A model generated the notes under the pieces. It saw nothing but the letters and a program-made list of their open reading frames with translations, ran no database searches and had not been told where the DNA came from. A stretch of 64,000 bases of DNA from an uncultured Lachnospiraceae bacterium (GTDB lineage Bacteria > Bacillota > Clostridia > Lachnospirales > Lachnospiraceae). Location: the NCBI GenBank assembly GCA_910585965.1, contig CAJUHH010000005.1, positions 124,001-188,000 of the forward strand, given 5' to 3'. This document shows positions 17,674 to 26,550 of this stretch, one piece after another; position 1 is the first letter of the stretch; each line of letters starts with the position of its first letter. The position numbers were made by a program, and so were the translations under genes.

Positions 17674-19548
17674 ATGTGCGGTATTGCAGGGTTTTGTAAT
17701 CTGAAAGGCGACTGGGAAGAGAATATCAGGAAGATGAACCGGCGGATGGCTCACAGGGGGCCGGATGCGGAGGGAGTTCTGGCGCTGGAAGAAGGGCGTG
17801 TGGCTCTGGGCCACAGGCGGCTTTCCATCGTGGATTTGTCTGCAAACGGCGCGCAGCCGATGGAATCCCACAGCGGCAGGTATGCCATTGCTTATAACGG
17901 CGAAATATATAATTATAAAAAAATAGCCTCTAAGCTGATGGAAGAAAAAAAAGTGGCGGCATTCCGGGGGAGTTCGGATACGGAGGTGCTGCTGGAGGCC
18001 ATAGAGGCCTATGGCGTGAGAGAAGCCATATCCATGTGCAAAGGCATGTTTGCTATCGCCTTATACGATAAAAAAGAACGGGAGCTGTTCCTTCTGCGCG
18101 ACAGGGTGGGAGAGAAGCCGCTCTATTATGGCTTTAGCAAAGGAGCCTTTGTATTTGCTTCGGAAATCGGCTGTCTTACCGTGTTGGATGGTTTTGAAAA
18201 TGCAGTCAATACGGATGTGTTGGATATTTATTTTACCCATGGCTATATCCCTGCCCCCTATTCTATTTATAAAGATATTTATAAGCTGGAGCCGGGGACG
18301 ATGCTTCAGATCCATTGCCCTTATGAAAAAAAGGATCTTTCCATTACGACTTACTGGTCCATGAGGGAAGCAGCAAAGAAAGGGCAGGAGAATTTGTTCC
18401 GGGGGAGCAGGGAAGAGGCGGCGGAAGAACTGGAGCGGCTGTTAAAGGAATCCATCAGGGAGCAGATGATAGCGGATGTCCCGGTAGGGGCTTTTTTGTC
18501 AGCTGGGATCGACAGCAGTACCATTGTAGCCCTGATGCAGTCTTTAAACAGTGGAAAGGTGAGAAGCTTTACGATTGGAATGACCGAAAAGGGATATAAC
18601 GAAGCGGAAGCAGCCAGGGAGATTGCAAGGCATCTGGGAACGGAGCATACGGAGCTGTATATTACGGAAGAGGACGCGGTGTCGGTGATTCCGAATCTGT
18701 CCTATATGTTCGGGGAGCCGTTTGCGGATTCTTCGCAAATCCCCACTTATCTGGTAAGCAAGATGACGAGGGAGCACGTGACGGTATCCCTTTCGGGCGA
18801 CGGCGGGGACGAGCTGTTTGGCGGCTATACTTCTTACGAGTCGGTGGATCGTATCTGGAACAAAATGAAGGGAGTCCCTTACTGGATTCGGAAACCATGC
18901 AGCAGTCTTATACTGCATAGTCCGTTGGCGAAAAATCCCATTTATCGGACAAAGGGGACGCTGTTAGGGGCGAAAGGGCCGGGGAGGCTTTATGAAATAT
19001 CTTATGAAACGGATCCTCTGACGAAGCGGATCAGCCGAAACCATACATTTTGCCCTTATAAATACAATGAGTTCCAGGAAGGATATCTGAAGGAAACGAA
19101 CCATAATATCATGCTGATGGATATGCTTATGTACCACCCGGACGACATCCTCGTCAAGGTGGACCGGGCGGCTATGGCGGTTTCCTTAGAAACACGGGTG
19201 CCGATGCTGGATAAAGATGTGGTGGAGTTCGCCTGGTCCATTCCGATCGAGTATAAGCGGGAAGGAAAGACGGGGAAAAAGGTATTGCGCGATGTGCTTT
19301 ATCGGTATGTGCCGAAAGAGATGATGGAACGGCCGAAGAAGGGATTCAGCATTCCGATCGACAAATGGCTGTTAAAGCCGGGTCTCAGGGAATGGGCGGA
19401 AGACTTGATCGACAGGGATACATTGAAGCGGCAGGGGATTTTGGATCCGGACGTGGTATGGAGGATCTGGGAGGACTTTACGGAAAGAGGGATTTGGCGG
19501 ATCCAGATCTGGTTTATCTTAATGTTCCAGGAATGGGGGTTAAAATGA
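17674..19548 (+). CDS. asnB: AsnB-type glutamine amidotransferase (copy 2)
   Basis: 624 residues. The start is set at 17674 because the N-terminal nucleophile must be Cys2 (MCGIAGF). The ATG at 17662 lies closer to the AAAGGAG (about 17652) but would add a MVTG leader needing removal. The glutaminase domain has RRLSIVDLS and YNGEIYN. The PP-loop reads S276-A-G-I-D-S-S282, with Ala replacing the second Gly position of the usual SGGxDS. SGDGGDE is intact. It is clearly paralogous to copy 1. Possible amidation of a uronic acid is inferred from context. Its stop overlaps the following start by ATGA. Confidence 0.9.
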   Translation: MCGIAGFCNLKGDWEENIRKMNRRMAHRGPDAEGVLALEEGRVALGHRRLSIVDLSANGAQPMESHSGRYAIAYNGEIYNYKKIASKLMEEKKVAAFRGSSDTEVLLEAIEAYGVREAISMCKGMFAIALYDKKERELFLLRDRVGEKPLYYGFSKGAFVFASEIGCLTVLDGFENAVNTDVLDIYFTHGYIPAPYSIYKDIYKLEPGTMLQIHCPYEKKDLSITTYWSMREAAKKGQENLFRGSREEAAEELERLLKESIREQMIADVPVGAFLSAGIDSSTIVALMQSLNSGKVRSFTIGMTEKGYNEAEAAREIARHLGTEHTELYITEEDAVSVIPNLSYMFGEPFADSSQIPTYLVSKMTREHVTVSLSGDGGDELFGGYTSYESVDRIWNKMKGVPYWIRKPCSSLILHSPLAKNPIYRTKGTLLGAKGPGRLYEISYETDPLTKRISRNHTFCPYKYNEFQEGYLKETNHNIMLMDMLMYHPDDILVKVDRAAMAVSLETRVPMLDKDVVEFAWSIPIEYKREGKTGKKVLRDVLYRYVPKEMMERPKKGFSIPIDKWLLKPGLREWAEDLIDRDTLKRQGILDPDVVWRIWEDFTERGIWRIQIWFILMFQEWGLK

Positions 19549-20453
19549 ATATTATAAGGATGTCTGGGGGAATCGGGAATCAGATGTTCCAGTATGCGCT
19601 TTATCTGAAGCTTGTGTCCCTGGGAAAAGAGGTAAAATTTGATGATGTAACGGAATACGAACTGGACAATGCGCGGCCCATTATGCTTTCGGTGTTCGGC
19701 ATCGATTACCCGAAAGCGTCGCGGGAGGAGTTGGTCGAACTGACGGATGCGTCCATGGATTTTTTAAGCCGCGTGCGCCGTAAGATATTCGGAAGGAAGA
19801 GCGGGGAATACCATGAGGCTTCTGCTGACTATGATGAAACGGTGCTGGAAAAGGATAACGCTTATTTATGCGGGTGCTTCCAGAGCGAGCGCTATTTTAA
19901 GGATATTGAACCGAAGGTAAGGGAGGCGTACCGTTTCCGCAATGCGGTAATCCCGAAGGAAATACAAGGCGGGATAGAGAACTATGAGAGACAGATCGAG
20001 GAGAGCCTTTCCGTCAGCATACATATCCGGCGGGGGGATTATCTGGATGCCGCCGACGTATATGGAGGTATCTGCACGGATGCCTATTATAACCGGGCGA
20101 TTCGGTATATGATAGAGAAATATGAAAAACCCAGCTTTTTTGTTTTTACCAACGATACTTTCTGGGCGGAAAAATGGTGCGAGGTCAGGGAGCGGGAAAC
20201 GGGCAGGCGGTTCACGGTAGTCCAAGGAACGGATGAAGAGACGGGTTATATCGACCTGATGCTGATGAGCCTTTGCAAAGCCCATATTATTGCTAACAGC
20301 AGTTTCAGCTGGTGGGGGGCCTGGCTGGACGCTTCCCCGGATAAGTGCGTGGTCGCTCCGGTCAAATGGATCAATACCCAGGAATGCCGCGACATTTATA
20401 CAGAGGATATGGTGAGGATCGGTTCCAATGGGAAGATCAGAACGGATGTTTAG
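19545..20453 (+). CDS. GT11 alpha-1,2-fucosyltransferase-like enzyme
   Basis: 302 residues. The ATG overlaps the asnB stop and has a GGGGGT site 5 nt upstream. GT11 signatures are complete: MSGGIGNQMFQYALYLKL at the N terminus, the GDP-fucose binding H160-I-R-R-G-D-Y166, and NSSFSWWGAWL near the C terminus. It should transfer L-fucose from GDP-fucose in alpha-1,2 linkage (some relatives use other deoxyhexoses). No gmd/fcl genes are in the window, so GDP-fucose must be made elsewhere. Confidence 0.92.
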   Translation: MNIIRMSGGIGNQMFQYALYLKLVSLGKEVKFDDVTEYELDNARPIMLSVFGIDYPKASREELVELTDASMDFLSRVRRKIFGRKSGEYHEASADYDETVLEKDNAYLCGCFQSERYFKDIEPKVREAYRFRNAVIPKEIQGGIENYERQIEESLSVSIHIRRGDYLDAADVYGGICTDAYYNRAIRYMIEKYEKPSFFVFTNDTFWAEKWCEVRERETGRRFTVVQGTDEETGYIDLMLMSLCKAHIIANSSFSWWGAWLDASPDKCVVAPVKWINTQECRDIYTEDMVRIGSNGKIRTDV

Positions 20454-20490
20454 CGCGGTGCGGGCGAAAGATCGGATGGAGAGGTAAACA

Positions 20491-21501
20491 GTGGAAGAAA
20501 AACTGGTTTCGGTAATTGTAGCAGTTTATAATATAGAAGAATACTTGCCCCGCTGCGTGGATTCTATTTTAGCACAGACGTATGGGAAGCTGGAGATCAT
20601 TCTGGTGGACGACGGGTCGAAGGACCGGTCCGGGAGCATTTGCGATGATTATGCGGGGAAAGATCCCAGGGTCAGGGTAATCCATAAGAAAAACGGAGGC
20701 CTGTCCGATGCGAGGAATGCGGGCATGGATGTGGCATCGGGGGAATATATCGGCTTTGTGGACGGGGACGACTGGATCGAGCCGGATATGTACCGGGCTA
20801 TGTACCACGCCTGTGAAAAGGAAAAGGCCCAGGTCGCGGCCTGCCGCTATAAGCAGATAACGAAATCGGGCGTTATTGACGGTTCGGCAGGAAATAGTGT
20901 ATCCTTATCAAGAGACAAGGCGCTGGAAATATATGTATGCGGGGACGAGCGGTATCTGATTTACAATTCCGTGTGGAGCAAGCTGTTTGCCAGGGAGCTG
21001 GTGGAGGACATGAGGTTTCCCGTGGGGAAGAATTCGGAAGACATTATGTTTACGACAAAGGCTTTTTGCAGGATGGAGCGGCTCGCCTATCTGGACGAAG
21101 CGTATTATAATTACGTGCTGGACCGGGAAGGCAGCATTATGAATGAAAAGGCGGGGGAACGGCGGCTTAGGGACGAGATTCCCTTCTGGCAGGAGCAGAT
21201 CGTTTATTTCCGAGATGCCGGGATGCCGGAGCTGTCGGACAAAGCGGCCTATCATTTTTACCGGCGGCTGCTGTTTTATTATATTGATTTTATGGAAAAT
21301 AAGAAAACGAGGATATTTGCGGATCAGATCGTCGGGCTGCTGCGGACGGACAGGGAGAAAATACAACGGATTTATAAAAAGGATTACGTGGCAACGGGCG
21401 ACAGGGCGCGGATGAAACTGGCGCTTTGGCTGCCCGGGGCATATTACCGCGCAGTGAAGATGTATGATCGGTATGTGGTTCCGCTGCGGAGCCGGAAGTA
21501 A
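20491..21501 (+). CDS. GT2 glycosyltransferase, EpsJ-like (GTG start)
   Basis: 336 residues, starting at a GTG with a gagaggt site at 5 nt. The GT-A domain has VSVIVAVYNIEEYLPRCVDSI, ILVDDGSKDRS, GGLSDARNAGMD, and the metal-binding D-G-D-D in FVDGDDWIEPDMY. The C-terminal 110 residues are the helical extension common in capsule GT2 enzymes. Inverting transfer to a lipid-linked acceptor is expected; the donor is unknown. Confidence 0.9.
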   Translation: MEEKLVSVIVAVYNIEEYLPRCVDSILAQTYGKLEIILVDDGSKDRSGSICDDYAGKDPRVRVIHKKNGGLSDARNAGMDVASGEYIGFVDGDDWIEPDMYRAMYHACEKEKAQVAACRYKQITKSGVIDGSAGNSVSLSRDKALEIYVCGDERYLIYNSVWSKLFARELVEDMRFPVGKNSEDIMFTTKAFCRMERLAYLDEAYYNYVLDREGSIMNEKAGERRLRDEIPFWQEQIVYFRDAGMPELSDKAAYHFYRRLLFYYIDFMENKKTRIFADQIVGLLRTDREKIQRIYKKDYVATGDRARMKLALWLPGAYYRAVKMYDRYVVPLRSRK

Positions 21502-21531
21502 GGAGACAGATTAGGAAAGGACGATCCTTGA

Positions 21532-22215
21532 ATGAGCGAATTCAAAAATGGAAAATTACAGCTTCCGAACGTCACTTTGGCGGCTATGGACAGCGTCAGG
21601 GTAAAAGCTTCGGTAAAGGCTTTGGAATACAGCATGAAAGGCATTGATTTTGGGGAAGTCATGATCATTACCCACAGAAGGCCGCTTTTTCTGCCGAAGG
21701 GAATCCAGTATCGGCATATTGATAAGCTGAGAGATATCGATGCTTTTAATTATAATATGATCTATAAGATTCACGAGTATATCCATACGGATTATATGCT
21801 GCTGGTACATTATGACGGGTTTGTGGTGAACCCGGATATGTGGAGGGATGAATTCCTGGATTATGATTATATCGGTTCGCCGTTTCCGCTGCCGAAGGAC
21901 GATTTTTCTTATCGGGATGCGAGCGGAAATATCTGCCGGGTGGGGAACAGCGTGTCCATAAGGAGCAAACGGCTGCTGGAGTTTCCGTCAAAGGCAGGAA
22001 TCCCTTTTGAAGCGGATCATGGTTTTTTTAATGAAGACGGGTTTATCTGCTGCAAGAACCGGCATTTGTTTGAGGCGGAGGGCATGAAATACGCGCCGCT
22101 GGAGGTGGCGAAATATTTCGGGCATGAATCCATGCTGCCGGAGACAGAGGGCATACGCCCCTTTGTATTCCATAAATGGGCGGGAACCAATGCGGAATAT
22201 CCCAAATTTTACTGA
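21532..22215 (+). CDS. DUF5672 family protein, probable glycosyltransferase-related
   Basis: 227 residues. The pattern VTLAAMDSVRVKASVKALEYS at the N terminus, HYDGFVVNPDMW, and YIGSPFPLP match the DUF5672 family, which is found beside transferases in surface-glycan loci. VHYDG could act as a DXD-like site, but no biochemistry is known to me for the family. The AAGGA at 21517-21521 can pair with TCCTT at 21525-21529, just before the ATG. The next gene is GT17-like and follows after 16 nt. Confidence 0.75.
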   Translation: MSEFKNGKLQLPNVTLAAMDSVRVKASVKALEYSMKGIDFGEVMIITHRRPLFLPKGIQYRHIDKLRDIDAFNYNMIYKIHEYIHTDYMLLVHYDGFVVNPDMWRDEFLDYDYIGSPFPLPKDDFSYRDASGNICRVGNSVSIRSKRLLEFPSKAGIPFEADHGFFNEDGFICCKNRHLFEAEGMKYAPLEVAKYFGHESMLPETEGIRPFVFHKWAGTNAEYPKFY

Positions 22216-22231
22216 CAGGAGAGGATCAGAT

Positions 22232-23095
22232 ATGGTTTATGATAGTTTTCAGTTTTTTAACGAGTTGGATATCCTGCTCTTACGGATGCATATCCTGGAC
22301 GACGTGGTGGACAAATTTGTGGTCAGCGAGTCCACTGTTACTTTTTCAGGGGATGCCAAGCCGCTTTATTATGAAGAAAATAAAGAGATGTTTCAGGAAT
22401 TTGCACATAAGATCATCCATAACGTGGTGGACGATACGCCGATGGACTGCAACGCGTTTTTGCGCGACCACCATCAGAAATGCGCGGTGGCAAGGGGGCT
22501 GAAAGGCTGCAAGCCGGACGACATCGTGATTTTCAGCGATGTGGATGAGATTCCGAATCCGGAAACGCTGAAAAAACTGCTGCCGGAAGTGGAAGACGGG
22601 AAGATTTATATGCTGGCCCAGCGGCTTTTTTATTGTTATCTGGATATGGAAGAGGTGTCCGGGCGGCTGCTTTCGGTGACAGGGGAATTTGAAGGCGTGG
22701 AGAAGCCGATGTGGCTGGGGACAAAGGTCTGCAAATATGCCATGCTGGACAAGTATACAACGGAGGAACTGCGGAATAAGGAGCAGAGGGAAGTGGGAGT
22801 GCGCGTGCCGGACGGGGGCTGGCATTTCAGCTATATGGGAGGCGGCAAAAACCAGTCGGTGGAAGACCGGGTGAAATATAAGATAAAGAGCGCAGCCCAC
22901 CAGGAATACAACAATCGTTCCACTTTGTCGAAAGTGAGGAAAAATATTAAGAACCACCAGGATATTTTCGGGCGGGACGCCCAGATGGTGCAGGTAAAGA
23001 TTGACGAAACGTTCCCGAAGTATTTGCGGGATCATATCGATCAGTACCAATACTTGTTGTACCAGAAGCCGAAGTGGTATGAATTCTGGAAATGA
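22232..23095 (+). CDS. GT17-like glycosyltransferase (MGAT3-related fold)
   Basis: 287 residues. The ATG at 22232 has AGGAGAGG at about 7 nt. VYDSFQFFNELDILLLRMHIL, KFVVSESTVTFSG, AFLRDHHQK and FSDVDEIPNP (D103-V-D105-E106 as the metal site) are the hallmarks of family GT17, whose eukaryotic member MGAT3 adds bisecting beta-1,4-GlcNAc. GGWHFSYMGG lies near the C-terminal active-site wall. It has no membrane helix. The bacterial enzyme's donor and acceptor are not known. Confidence 0.85.
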   Translation: MVYDSFQFFNELDILLLRMHILDDVVDKFVVSESTVTFSGDAKPLYYEENKEMFQEFAHKIIHNVVDDTPMDCNAFLRDHHQKCAVARGLKGCKPDDIVIFSDVDEIPNPETLKKLLPEVEDGKIYMLAQRLFYCYLDMEEVSGRLLSVTGEFEGVEKPMWLGTKVCKYAMLDKYTTEELRNKEQREVGVRVPDGGWHFSYMGGGKNQSVEDRVKYKIKSAAHQEYNNRSTLSKVRKNIKNHQDIFGRDAQMVQVKIDETFPKYLRDHIDQYQYLLYQKPKWYEFWK

Positions 23096-23110
23096 GGAAA
23101 GGAATGCCGT

Positions 23111-24103
23111 ATGGTCGGGACGGAATTTATAAAGGGACAGGGGCTTGGAAACCAGTTGTTCTGTTATGTGTCGGCAAGATGCATCGCCAGGGATCTTGGA
23201 TATGAATTCGGCACGGCAGGGCAGGAACAGCTGGCGGTAAATATCCATAGCAAAAAAGGCATGTATTTTATGGATATGGATTTGGGCGCGCCTGTCATGG
23301 ATAAAGAGAATTATCATATATACCGGGAAAAGGAAAAAAGGATCTATTTAGAAAACAGCGTCCATGATATGACCCATGGATGCTATGTGGCGGATGCGGA
23401 CGAGGGCGTTTACGGGATCGGGGATCATACGCTGCTTTACGGGAACTTGCAGGCGGAGAGATATTTTTTTTCTCATAAAAAGGAAATAAAGGAATGGCTG
23501 AAAGTAAAAAAGGAATACGATTCCTATGAGCTTACGAGGGACAATCTTTGTGTGATGAATATTAGGGGAGGGGAATATGCGGGCGACCATTCCCTTTTCC
23601 TGCGCAGGAAATATTGGCTGGATGCCATGCGGCATATGCGGGATATCCGCCCGGATATGGAATTTTATATCGTGACGGACGACGTGGGGGCAGCGAAGCG
23701 GCTGTTGCCGGAAATAGAGGCGCATCATGGGGATCTTGCCAAAGATTACGTGACGCTGAAAAATGCCAGGTATTTGATTTTGTCCAATTCTTCCTTTGCT
23801 TTTTTTCCGGCTTTTACCAGCGAGACGGTGCAAACGGTGATCGCGCCGAAATATTGGGCGAGGCATAATGTATCGGACGGGTATTGGGCTTCCGGGCAGA
23901 ATATTTATGAAGGCTTTTTGTACCAGGACAGGAAAGGAAAGCTGTTTGATGCAGGTCAGTGCAGGGAAGAGTGGGAATCTTATAAAAAAAGAAACGGTTC
24001 CGACAGAGGGAAAGAGAGATATACGGAAAGGGAAATCGGGATCCGCAGGAAGAAGGACAGGATGCTGTATTGGATGGATAAAGTAAAAGCACGATTGAGG
24101 TAG
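23111..24103 (+). CDS. Divergent GT11/fucosyltransferase-like protein
   Basis: 330 residues. The N terminus FIKGQGLGNQLFCYVSARCIA matches the GT11 opening, and LSNSSFAFFPAFTS matches the GT11 C-terminal SSFS-W patch. The nucleotide-binding HxRRGDY motif is replaced by N150-I-R-G-G-E-Y156, which removes the His and the second Arg. It may use another donor or be a specialised branch. A charged C-terminal extension of about 60 residues carries many Arg/Lys. AGGAAAGGA precedes the ATG. Confidence 0.72.
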   Translation: MVGTEFIKGQGLGNQLFCYVSARCIARDLGYEFGTAGQEQLAVNIHSKKGMYFMDMDLGAPVMDKENYHIYREKEKRIYLENSVHDMTHGCYVADADEGVYGIGDHTLLYGNLQAERYFFSHKKEIKEWLKVKKEYDSYELTRDNLCVMNIRGGEYAGDHSLFLRRKYWLDAMRHMRDIRPDMEFYIVTDDVGAAKRLLPEIEAHHGDLAKDYVTLKNARYLILSNSSFAFFPAFTSETVQTVIAPKYWARHNVSDGYWASGQNIYEGFLYQDRKGKLFDAGQCREEWESYKKRNGSDRGKERYTEREIGIRRKKDRMLYWMDKVKARLR

Positions 24104-24126
24104 AGGAAAAGGAGCAGTCAGGCGTT

Positions 24127-26550
24127 ATGGGAAAAGTGTCTATTTGCATTCCAGCGTATAATAATGCGGCGGCGGTAGGACGGCTGCTGGAATCGGTGGA
24201 AAAGCAGACATGGAAAGATTACGAAGTAATCATCACGGATGATTCGAACGGCGATGAGGTGGGGAAGCTGGCAGAAGAGAAGGGATATGTCCAATACTTT
24301 AAAAATGAAGTTCCCCTCGGGGCGGCGGCAAACTGGAATGAGGCGGTGAGGAGAAGCAGCGGCGAATATGTGAAGATGATGCACCATGACGACTGGTTTA
24401 CGGACGAAAACAGTCTGGAGGCTTTTGTGGATATGCTGGAACGGCACCCGGAAGTGGATCTTGCGTTTTCAGGAAGTCGGCAGGTGGAAGCGGGAAGGAG
24501 TTATGACCGTTTTTTGTCGGCAGAGGACGCGGCATTGATTCAGGAGGATTATAGGAATCTGTTTCTCGGGAATACCATCGGGGCGCCAAGCGCTGTGATA
24601 GTAAGGCGGCGTGTCCTGCAGAACGGGCAGGGAAATGGGGCGGAGCGACAGAATTCGGACGGGGAAAGGATGCTTTATGATGAAAAACTAACCTGGCTGG
24701 TGGATATGGAATATTATATGCACATTTTGAAAGGGAACCCGAAGTTTGTCTATACGGAAAAGCCGTTGGTTTCCATAGGGGTCAGCGGCGGACAGCTGAC
24801 CGAATCATGCCGTGATGACCAGGAACTGAATGCGTTTGAACATGGATATATTTACCAGAAATACCGGCTTGGAGAAAAAGAAGAGTGCCGGAAGAAACTG
24901 GCCCGCATACTGGCGGATGCTGGAAAGAACATGCAGGAGGCGGGAAATTACGGCATTGGCAGGGAGGAGTATCAGGCAGTGAAACGAAAGAAGCTTTGGA
25001 GCGCTATCCAATGGAAGATTACCCACCTGTTCAATAGAAAGGATATTCTATTTTTATTGGCTCTTTGGTTTGTTTTAAGTCTGTTGCCCTTGCTTTACCT
25101 GTCGCCTATCAACCATGCTACAGGGGATGATCTGGGATATGGAAGACTGACACGTGAGGCGTGGATGGAAACGCATTCTTTGGCGGAAGTCGTAAAAGCG
25201 GCAGGAAGAACCGTGCGGGATTATTATTATGGATTCCAAGGAACATGGATGAGCATTTTTCTTTTTGCCTTGCAGCCGGAGGTTTTTTCGCCCGGGGCAT
25301 ATATTATAGTCCCGTTGCTCATGCTTGTAATCTGGCTGGGGGCGACATGGATTCTGGGGTATTATCTGCTGGTGCGCAAAGCAGGGTTTTCCAGGGTATA
25401 TTTTGGGATCTTGTATTTGTTGTTTGCTGCGGCAGGGATCCAGTATGTGCCGAGTACGAAATCATCAATTTTCTGGTATAACGGAACGGCTCATTATACC
25501 GTTCCTTATGCGATTGCGTTATTGAGCTTGTACTTTTATTTTCGGTTTGTGGATGAGGAAGAGAAGCGGGGAAGAGGCTGCTTTATCGGGATGGCTGTAT
25601 GTATGGCACTGCTTGGGGGATGCAGTTACCAGCCTGCTTTGCTGGTTCCTGTGATTATTGTGCTGCTGTCCTTATTCCGATGGAGAGAAAAAGCGAAAAG
25701 GAAGAGGCTGTTGCTGTGTCTGATACCCCTGGCGTTGGAAATGGCCGGCCTTATCGTCAGCATGAAAGCGCCCGGGAATAAAGTACGGGGCGGCGAGGAT
25801 TTTGGTTTCAGTATGCTGGCAGCAGTTCAGACAGTGCTGTCCTGCTTTGTTGCAGGAGCAGTCCAGGCATGGGATTATATGAGAGGACATCCGCTTCTCC
25901 TGCTCTATTTTTTCGCTGTCGCCGTCGTAGTATGGTGTACGGGGAAAGATGGGGGGAGAAGGAGAAAATATCCAATTCCAGGGTTGTTTTTGGTATTTTC
26001 TTATTGTGTGTATTGTGCCGTGTTCGCGCCGCAGATCTATGCCGGGGTGGAGGTATCCGGCGGTGTATACAATATGAATTATTATGCTTTCTTATATATG
26101 GTGTTTGCAGACATTATATATATCGGAGGAGCCGTAAACAGGAAAAAGAATTGCTCCGCAGGCAAGAAAAATGCAGGAAATGGGGAAACGGGAATATGGA
26201 GGGGAAAAGGGGCTGCGGCTCTGGCGGCGGCTATACTGGCGCTGGGATATCTTTTCCTTTTCCGTTCGGACGTGACGACGACGACGACCTGGCGGACGTT
26301 AGACTATATCGTGAGCGGCCGGGCAGCGGATTATAAGGAGCAGATAGAGCTGCAAAGATCAGTGCTTCTGAATGAAAGCATAAAAGATGTGGTACTCCCA
26401 TTAGTCAATGATGACCAAGGACCTTTGATGCATATGCCTTTGATGGAAGATCCGAATGCGTGGACCAATACTGTCACTAAATTGTATTATGGAAAAGACA
26501 GCGTAGTTGCCATACCGAGAGAGGTGTGGGAAGAATTACAAGGAAGATGA
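24127..26550 (+). CDS. Fusion: GT2 transferase plus polytopic DUF6056-like GT-C half
   Basis: 807 residues. Residues 1 to about 285 are a complete GT2 domain (VSICIPAYNN, VIITDDSNGDE, metal site HHD88-D89 in MMHHDDWF, LVDMEYYMH). From about residue 305 the protein becomes a polytopic membrane protein with roughly 10 helices, whose first external loop holds D334-D335 in HATGDDLGYG, as in DUF6056/GT-C-like proteins. The fusion would put a cytoplasmic transferase and an outer-face transferase in one chain, for example a polyprenyl-phosphate sugar maker and its user. The reading frame is continuous. Its stop overlaps the next start by ATGA. Confidence 0.82.
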   Translation: MGKVSICIPAYNNAAAVGRLLESVEKQTWKDYEVIITDDSNGDEVGKLAEEKGYVQYFKNEVPLGAAANWNEAVRRSSGEYVKMMHHDDWFTDENSLEAFVDMLERHPEVDLAFSGSRQVEAGRSYDRFLSAEDAALIQEDYRNLFLGNTIGAPSAVIVRRRVLQNGQGNGAERQNSDGERMLYDEKLTWLVDMEYYMHILKGNPKFVYTEKPLVSIGVSGGQLTESCRDDQELNAFEHGYIYQKYRLGEKEECRKKLARILADAGKNMQEAGNYGIGREEYQAVKRKKLWSAIQWKITHLFNRKDILFLLALWFVLSLLPLLYLSPINHATGDDLGYGRLTREAWMETHSLAEVVKAAGRTVRDYYYGFQGTWMSIFLFALQPEVFSPGAYIIVPLLMLVIWLGATWILGYYLLVRKAGFSRVYFGILYLLFAAAGIQYVPSTKSSIFWYNGTAHYTVPYAIALLSLYFYFRFVDEEEKRGRGCFIGMAVCMALLGGCSYQPALLVPVIIVLLSLFRWREKAKRKRLLLCLIPLALEMAGLIVSMKAPGNKVRGGEDFGFSMLAAVQTVLSCFVAGAVQAWDYMRGHPLLLLYFFAVAVVVWCTGKDGGRRRKYPIPGLFLVFSYCVYCAVFAPQIYAGVEVSGGVYNMNYYAFLYMVFADIIYIGGAVNRKKNCSAGKKNAGNGETGIWRGKGAAALAAAILALGYLFLFRSDVTTTTTWRTLDYIVSGRAADYKEQIELQRSVLLNESIKDVVLPLVNDDQGPLMHMPLMEDPNAWTNTVTKLYYGKDSVVAIPREVWEELQGR

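Noticed and set aside
22346..23317. Long minus-strand open frame of 323 codons
   Set aside because: It is the antisense shadow of the GT17-like gene, has no ribosome site and a composition full of His/Gln/Leu, unlike a real protein.
26270..26290. Run of ACG triplets as a slippage site
   Set aside because: Only four to five units encoding threonines in frame; too short to call a contingency repeat.
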